Shown here: in pieces, positions 26,029-31,174 of the stretch | Layout: each line of letters begins with the position of its first letter | Position numbering within the stretch: the stretch's first letter is position 1 | Assembly: GCA_964013575.1 (NCBI GenBank) | Contig: CAXGWP010000017.1 | Coordinates: 1-31,174, forward strand | Origin: BJGV01 sp964013575 | GTDB lineage: Bacteria; Pseudomonadota; Gammaproteobacteria; Burkholderiales; Nitrosomonadaceae | DNA: 31,174 nucleotides | Reading direction: 5' to 3' | Program-made: the position numbers and the translations under genes | The notes under the pieces: generated by a model | The model's input: the letters and a program-made list of their open reading frames with translations, nothing else | Databases searched by the model: none | What the model was told of the DNA's origin: nothing

Positions 26029-27435
26029 TTAGGTATTTAGAGAAATAAATGATTTAATTTCCTGAGAATCAATCCCCATTTCAATAAATCTCTGTGGTAA
26101 ATCCTCTAAATTATTGTAGCCCTCTGGGCGTTCAGGATCAAAACCAATAGCTTCTTTTATACTTTCAGAAAATTTCGCTGGTAAAGCTGTCTCTAAGCAA
26201 ATTAAGGGAATATTATTTTCTCTACGATCCAACCCGACTTTTAAACCATCAGCAGTATGTGGATCAATAATCTCCCCATATTTTTTATATACCTCTCGTA
26301 TAGTACCAATACGCTCCTCATGATTACTGGTACCTGATATGATATGTGATTGCCTTATTTTATCCCATAATAATGTATCAGAAATATTAAATGATCTATT
26401 ATTATCAATTTCTTTCCATAACTCTCTAATCTTTACAGCATCTTTATCTGCCATATCAAAAATAAATCGTTCAAAATTAGATGCCTTAGAGATATCCATT
26501 GATGGACTACTTGTATGCTGTGTCTCTTTTGCGGTACGAGGACGGTAGACGCCTGTAGAAAAAAATTCATGTAATACATCATTTTCATTTGTAGCAAGAA
26601 TTAGCTTTTTAATTGGCAAACCCATCATAAAAGCTATATGACCCGCACAAATATTACCAAAATTTCCTGAAGGTACAGCAAATGATACTTGTTGATTATT
26701 TGAATTAGTAGCAGCAAAATAACCTTTAAAATAATATACAACCTGTGCAACAATACGCGCCCAATTTATGGAATTAACTGTTCCAATATGATATTTCTTC
26801 TTAAAGTCTGCATCATTACTAACAATTTTTACAATATCTTGGCAATTATCAAATACACCACGAATAGAAATATTGAAAATATTTGGGTCCTGTAACGAAA
26901 ACATTTGTGCTGTCTGGAATTTTGTCATTTTCCCTCGAGGAGACAACATAAATACACGAATTCCCTTCTTTCCCTTCATAGCATATTCAGCACTAGACCC
27001 AGTATCACCAGATGTTGCACCTAAAATATTTAAATTTTTTCCAGTTTTGTCTAAAACATACTCAAACAAATTCCCAAGAAATTGCATTGCTATATCTTTA
27101 AATGCAAGAGTAGGCCCATTTGATAAACCTAAAATATGAATTCCAGGCTCTAATGTCTTTAATGGAGTAATATCTTCTTCATGAAAAGTATCAACAGTAT
27201 ATGTTTGATTAATAATTCTATGTAAATCATATTCAGGAATATCATCAACAAAATTTGAAATAATTTGAAATGCAAGATCAGAATAATTTAGATTACGCCA
27301 TTCTTCTAACTCAGGTTTATTTATTTTTGGGTATGATTCAGGTATCGTAAGGCCACCATCAGAAGCTAGTCCACTTAGAACTATTTCAGAAAATTCTTTT
27401 GGTAACATATTTCCACGAGTAGATATATAACGCAT
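26029..27435 (-). CDS. thrC: Threonine synthase
   Basis: A 468-residue PLP enzyme that converts O-phosphohomoserine to threonine. It is of the long type, starting MRYISTRG. The PLP lysine is K113 in LAFKDIAMQ. The ATSGDTGSSA phosphate-binding loop and the SVPSGNFGNICAG-like segment (here FAVPSGNFGNICAGH) are present. Last gene of alaA-hom-thrC, with a 97-bp gap from hom. Its stop nearly meets that of nadC. Confidence 0.97.
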   Translation of the reverse strand: MRYISTRGNMLPKEFSEIVLSGLASDGGLTIPESYPKINKPELEEWRNLNYSDLAFQIISNFVDDIPEYDLHRIINQTYTVDTFHEEDITPLKTLEPGIHILGLSNGPTLAFKDIAMQFLGNLFEYVLDKTGKNLNILGATSGDTGSSAEYAMKGKKGIRVFMLSPRGKMTKFQTAQMFSLQDPNIFNISIRGVFDNCQDIVKIVSNDADFKKKYHIGTVNSINWARIVAQVVYYFKGYFAATNSNNQQVSFAVPSGNFGNICAGHIAFMMGLPIKKLILATNENDVLHEFFSTGVYRPRTAKETQHTSSPSMDISKASNFERFIFDMADKDAVKIRELWKEIDNNRSFNISDTLLWDKIRQSHIISGTSNHEERIGTIREVYKKYGEIIDPHTADGLKVGLDRRENNIPLICLETALPAKFSESIKEAIGFDPERPEGYNNLEDLPQRFIEMGIDSQEIKSFISLNT

Positions 27436-27532
27436 ATAGAATAACTAATTTAAAAATAAAGAATCAATCATTTATTAGAAATACATTCTTGCTATAGTTA
27501 TAGTTAAAAAATATAAATCAATCATTCCTCAT

Positions 27533-28852
27533 TTAATGGCCATTACCTAATTCTTCTAATCGGATACGAATTATTCTTCCTATTACAGAAGAAAGACTCT
27601 CTATTTTAGTAATAGCCATATTTATATTTCTCTCTATAGAAAGATGAGTAAGAACAATTATACTTACATGATCTTCATCTTCATTAGGCTCTTTCTGCAC
27701 CATAGCTCCTATAGATATTCCAAGCTCTGCTAATATGCGTGTAATTTCAGCTAATACACCTGGCCTATCCAAGACATTTAGGCGAAGATAATAGGAAGTC
27801 TCAACCTCATCCATTGATAAGATAGGTGTATCCAATAACAAATCTGGCTGAAATGCAAGATAAGGAACACGGTTTCTTTGATCTGATGTATGCATACGAG
27901 TAATATCGATCAAATCGGCAACAACAGAGCTTGCAGTTGGCTCAGAGCCAGCACCAGCACCATAATATAAAGTTGGCCCAACCGCATCTCCCTTTACAAC
28001 GACTGCATTCATAACTCCTTCAACATTAGCAATTAACCTTTGTGAAGGAATAAGGGTTGGATGAACACGCAATTCTATTCCTTTTGGAGTCCTTTTAGTA
28101 ATCCCTAATAATTTAATACGATACCCTAACTCTTCAGCATAATTAATATCTTCGCCAGTTAATTTTGTAATACCCTCAGTATAGACCTTATCAAATTGCA
28201 CAGGAATTCCAAAAGCTATTGAAGCCATAATTGTAATTTTATGAGCTGCATCAATTCCTTCTATATCAAAAGTTGGATCCGCCTCTGCATAACCTAATTT
28301 TTGTGCTTGACTCAATACAGATTCAAAACTTAACCCTTTATCACGCATCTCTGAAAGGATAAAATTTCCTGTTCCATTAATAATACCAGCAATCCATTCT
28401 ATCTGATTTCCTGTTAGTCCTTCACGTAATGCCTTAATAATTGGAATTCCACCAGCTACAGCAGCTTCAAATGCAACCATTACTCCTTTTCTTTGGGCTG
28501 CAGAAAATATTTCTGTTCCATGATAAGCCAACAAGGCCTTGTTAGCAGTCACTATATGCTTACCATTCTCGATTGCTTTAAGGGTCAATTCTTTAGCAGC
28601 TACATACCCACCAATTAATTCAACTACAATATCTATATCTGGGTCAGCAATCACATCATTTGCATCAGGCGAGATTAGTATATTATTACCAGCAATTTTT
28701 TTTGCCTTCTCAATATCCTGGTCAGCAATAACCTTAATAATAATATCTCTACCAGCTCGACGAGAAATCTCCGCTTGATTACGTTTGAGCACAGAGAAAG
28801 TTCCGCTCCCTACAGTCCCTATTCCTAATAAACCTACATAAATTGGTTTCAT
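27533..28852 (-). CDS. hom: Homoserine dehydrogenase
   Basis: A 439-residue NAD(P)-dependent enzyme reducing aspartate semialdehyde to homoserine for threonine and methionine. The Rossmann motif is at the N terminus (GLLGIGTVGSGT, about residues 7-18). NKALLA and the catalytic GIINGTGNFILSEM segment lie in the middle, and a C-terminal ACT domain (about 350-430, LRLNVLDRPGVLAEITRIL) is the likely threonine-feedback site. It is not fused to aspartokinase. It follows alaA by 66 bp and is followed by thrC. Confidence 0.97.
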   Translation of the reverse strand: MKPIYVGLLGIGTVGSGTFSVLKRNQAEISRRAGRDIIIKVIADQDIEKAKKIAGNNILISPDANDVIADPDIDIVVELIGGYVAAKELTLKAIENGKHIVTANKALLAYHGTEIFSAAQRKGVMVAFEAAVAGGIPIIKALREGLTGNQIEWIAGIINGTGNFILSEMRDKGLSFESVLSQAQKLGYAEADPTFDIEGIDAAHKITIMASIAFGIPVQFDKVYTEGITKLTGEDINYAEELGYRIKLLGITKRTPKGIELRVHPTLIPSQRLIANVEGVMNAVVVKGDAVGPTLYYGAGAGSEPTASSVVADLIDITRMHTSDQRNRVPYLAFQPDLLLDTPILSMDEVETSYYLRLNVLDRPGVLAEITRILAELGISIGAMVQKEPNEDEDHVSIIVLTHLSIERNINMAITKIESLSSVIGRIIRIRLEELGNGH

Positions 28853-28918
28853 AATTTTTAATTTATACGAAATAATATTTACTGATCATTTAAAATTCTA
28901 ATATATTAAAATATTACA

Positions 28919-30154
28919 TCATAATAATTCAGTTCTATGATCTTTCCGATACCTCTCAAGATAACATGCAATTCTTCGAATTGCTTCAGTTATATCATCA
29001 CTATTTGGAAGAAAAACAAGTCGGAAATGATCATGATATGGCCAATTAAACCCACTTCCTTGAACCAGTAAAACTTTTTCTTCAATCAATAAATTTAAAA
29101 TAAAATGCTGATCATCCTTAATAGGATATATTTTAGGGTCTAAATGAGGAAATAAATACATTGCTGCTTGGGGTTTAAAGCAAGTAACCCCAGGTATTGC
29201 AGTTAGAAGATTCCATGCAAGATCACGTTGCTTTATAAGGCGGCCAGCAGGCATCACTAAATCATTAATACTCTGGTGACCACCAAGTGCAGTTTGAATA
29301 CCAAATTGAGCAGGAACATTAGCACATAAACGCATTGAGGCAAGGATAGTTAATCCAGTAATATAATCTTGAGCTGCGCTCTTTTTACCAGATATAATTG
29401 CCCAACCTGTTCGAAACCCAGCAACACGATAATTCTTAGATAAACCACTAAATGTCACAAAAAAAACATCATCTGCCAAAGAAGCAATAGAGGTGTGCTT
29501 GGCATTATCATATAAAACTTTATCATATATCTCATCAGAATAAATAATAAGATTGTATTCCCTCGCAATATCAATAATCCCACTCAGTAATTGAGTAGAG
29601 TAGAGCGATCCAGTTGGATTATTTGGGTTGATAACAACTATAGCCCTAGTTTTAGAGGTTATTTTTGAACGAATATCTTCTAAATTAGGAAACCAATCAG
29701 CATTTTCCTCACACATGTAATGTTGTGCTACACCACCGGCTAAAGCAACTGCAGCGGTCCATAAAGGGTAGTCTGGTGAAGGGATCAGAACCTCATCTCC
29801 ATCATTAAGGAGTCCCTGCATGGCCATAACAATTAACTCAGATACACCATTTCCTATAAAAATATCATCCATTTGCACATCTTTGATAAGCTTCTCTTGA
29901 GCATAATGCATAATTGCCTTACGTGCAGCAAATAAACCTTTTGATTCACAATATCCAGAGGCAAGCGATAAATTATGAATTACATCACTTAAAATTTCCT
30001 CTGGTGCTTCAAAACCAAATGACCCTGGATTACCAATATTCAATTTAATTATATGGTGACCTTCTTCTTCCATACGTTTTGCTTGATCATGGACTGGTCC
30101 TCTAATGTCGTAGCAAACATTGTCTAATTTATTAGATTTTAATATTGGTCTCAT
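28919..30154 (-). CDS. alaA: Alanine-forming aminotransferase, AlaA family
   Basis: A 411-residue class I/II PLP aminotransferase. The N terminus (KSNKLDNVCYDIRGPV, IKLNIGNPGSFGFEAPEEIL) and the C-terminal segment EKVLLVQGSGFNWPYHDHFR match E. coli AlaA (YfbQ), a glutamate-pyruvate aminotransferase. The PLP lysine is K240 (SGLSKNYRVAGFR), with NPNNPTG at about 176-182. In front of hom and thrC it probably feeds amino-acid nitrogen. An aspartate aminotransferase role supplying the same pathway cannot be ruled out. Confidence 0.92.
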   Translation of the reverse strand: MRPILKSNKLDNVCYDIRGPVHDQAKRMEEEGHHIIKLNIGNPGSFGFEAPEEILSDVIHNLSLASGYCESKGLFAARKAIMHYAQEKLIKDVQMDDIFIGNGVSELIVMAMQGLLNDGDEVLIPSPDYPLWTAAVALAGGVAQHYMCEENADWFPNLEDIRSKITSKTRAIVVINPNNPTGSLYSTQLLSGIIDIAREYNLIIYSDEIYDKVLYDNAKHTSIASLADDVFFVTFSGLSKNYRVAGFRTGWAIISGKKSAAQDYITGLTILASMRLCANVPAQFGIQTALGGHQSINDLVMPAGRLIKQRDLAWNLLTAIPGVTCFKPQAAMYLFPHLDPKIYPIKDDQHFILNLLIEEKVLLVQGSGFNWPYHDHFRLVFLPNSDDITEAIRRIACYLERYRKDHRTELL

Positions 30155-30345
30155 AATTAAATATTAAGTCTTAAAACATACAAGAAATTATCACGAGAAC
30201 AGGACTGATACTGTATCTTAGGAAAAATATAGATAGACCTATTTTTTAAGAGCTACATTGCTTTAATTAATTTTTCTACTTTATTAGCTTATGTAAAGCT
30301 ATAATGTTACCTGACCAGCCATCCTGCTGCAAATGGAGACTTCAA

Positions 30346-30714
30346 TTGAAATTACATCTTGCTAATTCCACTGAAAAAAATGTTTTTACAGGCTATGGTT
30401 CAGGCTATGTTACTGTGAATCAGAATCGCTATGAAAGTAGCCTAATCGTAATGCCAAAACATATTATTAAAAACTGGGAAGTACAAGCATTTGAACATCT
30501 TTCTGAGAAACATTTTGAACAATTAATTCCTGCTAAACCGGAAATTGTCTTATTAGGTACTGGGCAAGAATTACGCTTCCCTTCTCCTGAAATAATTAGA
30601 AAATTAATAGAAATAAAAATTGGGGTTGAAGTAATGGATACTAATGCAGCTTGTCGCACTTATAATATTCTTATGGAAGAGGGTAGAAATATTGCAGCCG
30701 CACTACTAATATAA
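30346..30714 (+). CDS. Mth938-domain (DUF498) protein, TTG start
   Basis: A 122-residue protein of the Mth938/DUF498 family (relatives include mitochondrial NDUFAF3); the bacterial function is unknown. Signatures are TGYGSGYVTVN, PEIVLLGTGQELRFPSPEI, GVEVMDTNAACRTYNIL and EGRNIAAALL. The TTG at 30346 has a GGAG site seven bases upstream and gives the family's usual N terminus and length. An in-frame ATG at 30304 would add 14 residues without homology and lacks a binding site. The gene is divergent from alaA and faces urtA across a terminator. Confidence 0.9.
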   Translation: MKLHLANSTEKNVFTGYGSGYVTVNQNRYESSLIVMPKHIIKNWEVQAFEHLSEKHFEQLIPAKPEIVLLGTGQELRFPSPEIIRKLIEIKIGVEVMDTNAACRTYNILMEEGRNIAAALLI

Positions 30715-30805
30715 ATTCAAATTAAGAACAACTATTCCATATATCTTTATCTAAATTTAGCATAATAAAACTTTTAACTGCGCAATATAATACCATTGCC
30801 AATAA

Positions 30806-30840
30806 AAAAAACGCCTCCAGTTTCTCCTGAAGGCGTTTTT
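30806..30840. terminator. Terminator shared by the Mth938 gene and urtA
   Basis: AAAAACGCCT (30807-30816) pairs with AGGCGTTTTT (30831-30840), and inside it CAG and CTG (818-820 with 827-829) add to the stem. A-run on the left and T-run on the right suit termination in both directions between convergent genes. Confidence 0.88.
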
Positions 30841-30863
30841 AATTTACTAACTACCTTAATTGC

Positions 30864-31174
30864 TTAAGGCTTTGTTGCGAAATTATCTCGCTTATCATTA
30901 CCTGCAATATGTGGGCTCCATGGCGCTGCTTTAACAGGGCCCTTAGTCTTCCACACTACATTGAATTGGCCGTCAGAACGAACTTCTGCGACAAATACCG
31001 GTTTATGCAGATGATGGTTCTTTTCATCCATCTTAATGGTAAAGCCATTTGGCGCTTTAAAGCTTTGACCACCTACAGCAGCAATTACTTTATCAACATC
31101 AGTGGTCTTAGCTTGCTCAACAGCCTGCTTCCACATATGTATACCAATGTAAGTAGCTTCCATAGGATCATTGG
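30864..31174 (-). CDS. urtA: Urea ABC transporter substrate-binding protein, C-terminal part
   Basis: The last ~102 residues of a gene continuing beyond the right edge. The sequence DPMEATYIGIHMWKQAVEQA, the NHHLHKPVFVAEVRSDGQFN segment and the final WKTKGPVKAAPWSPHIAGN match the end of UrtA, the periplasmic binding protein of the urea transporter (amide/branched-chain amino-acid type). The Met at 31161-31163 is internal, not the start. It suggests that this organism takes up urea, probably as a nitrogen source or ammonia supply. Related transporters for short amides are the alternative. Confidence 0.9.
   Translation of the reverse strand, partial: NDPMEATYIGIHMWKQAVEQAKTTDVDKVIAAVGGQSFKAPNGFTIKMDEKNHHLHKPVFVAEVRSDGQFNVVWKTKGPVKAAPWSPHIAGNDKRDNFATKP

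Noticed and set aside
1..31174. Mobile element, prophage, defence island or toxin-antitoxin system
   Set aside because: No transposase, integrase, terminal repeats, restriction, CRISPR-Cas or toxin-like genes were seen; the gene content is housekeeping.

Overview
The window is an AT-rich stretch of a proteobacterial chromosome made almost entirely of ordinary metabolic genes. There are no insertion sequences, phage genes, tRNAs, rRNAs or CRISPR arrays that I can see. A CbbR-type LysR regulator, complete assimilatory sulfate reduction, a proton-pumping transhydrogenase and the end of a urea-transporter binding protein (UrtA) suggest an autotroph or chemolithotroph that builds its own amino acids and can take up urea. 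The dapA-bamC pair, alaA-hom-thrC and a CysB-type regulator fit a gammaproteobacterium (an AT-rich ammonia-oxidiser relative such as the Nitrosococcus/Nitrosacidococcus group is one guess) or, less likely, an AT-rich betaproteobacterium. This placement is inference.

Left end (1-4800): a LysR regulator (cbbR-like) reads right. To its left, the divergent start region it shares with a gene cut by the window edge is present twice, 224 bp apart, and the inner copy is degenerate. A DUF3422 membrane protein, an eight-repeat Sel1 protein and a small unknown protein follow on the minus strand. Two strong inverted repeats separate these from the next block.

Redox and sulfur block (17520 down to 4819, all minus strand): tauE-like, cysI, cysH, cysD, cysN, then a 1189-residue NfnAB-like flavin/iron-sulfur fusion protein, then pntAA-pntAB-pntB. 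Divergent from tauE is cysB, with inverted repeats between the two starts. Sulfate is activated by CysDN, reduced as APS by a four-cysteine CysH (so no APS kinase is required), and sulfite is reduced by a siroheme enzyme with no CysJ flavoprotein beside it. The NfnAB-like protein and PntAB look suited to supply ferredoxin/NADPH-level electrons. The link is my inference from gene order and cofactor motifs.

Middle (18688-24947): mutL of the endonuclease type, then three successive small acidic lipoproteins of unknown role, two of them followed by a strong terminator. On the minus strand, dapA-bamC-MBL hydrolase follows.

Right end (25171-31174): nadC reads right and meets alaA-hom-thrC reading left. 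A Mth938-domain protein with a probable TTG start faces the 3' end of urtA across a shared terminator.
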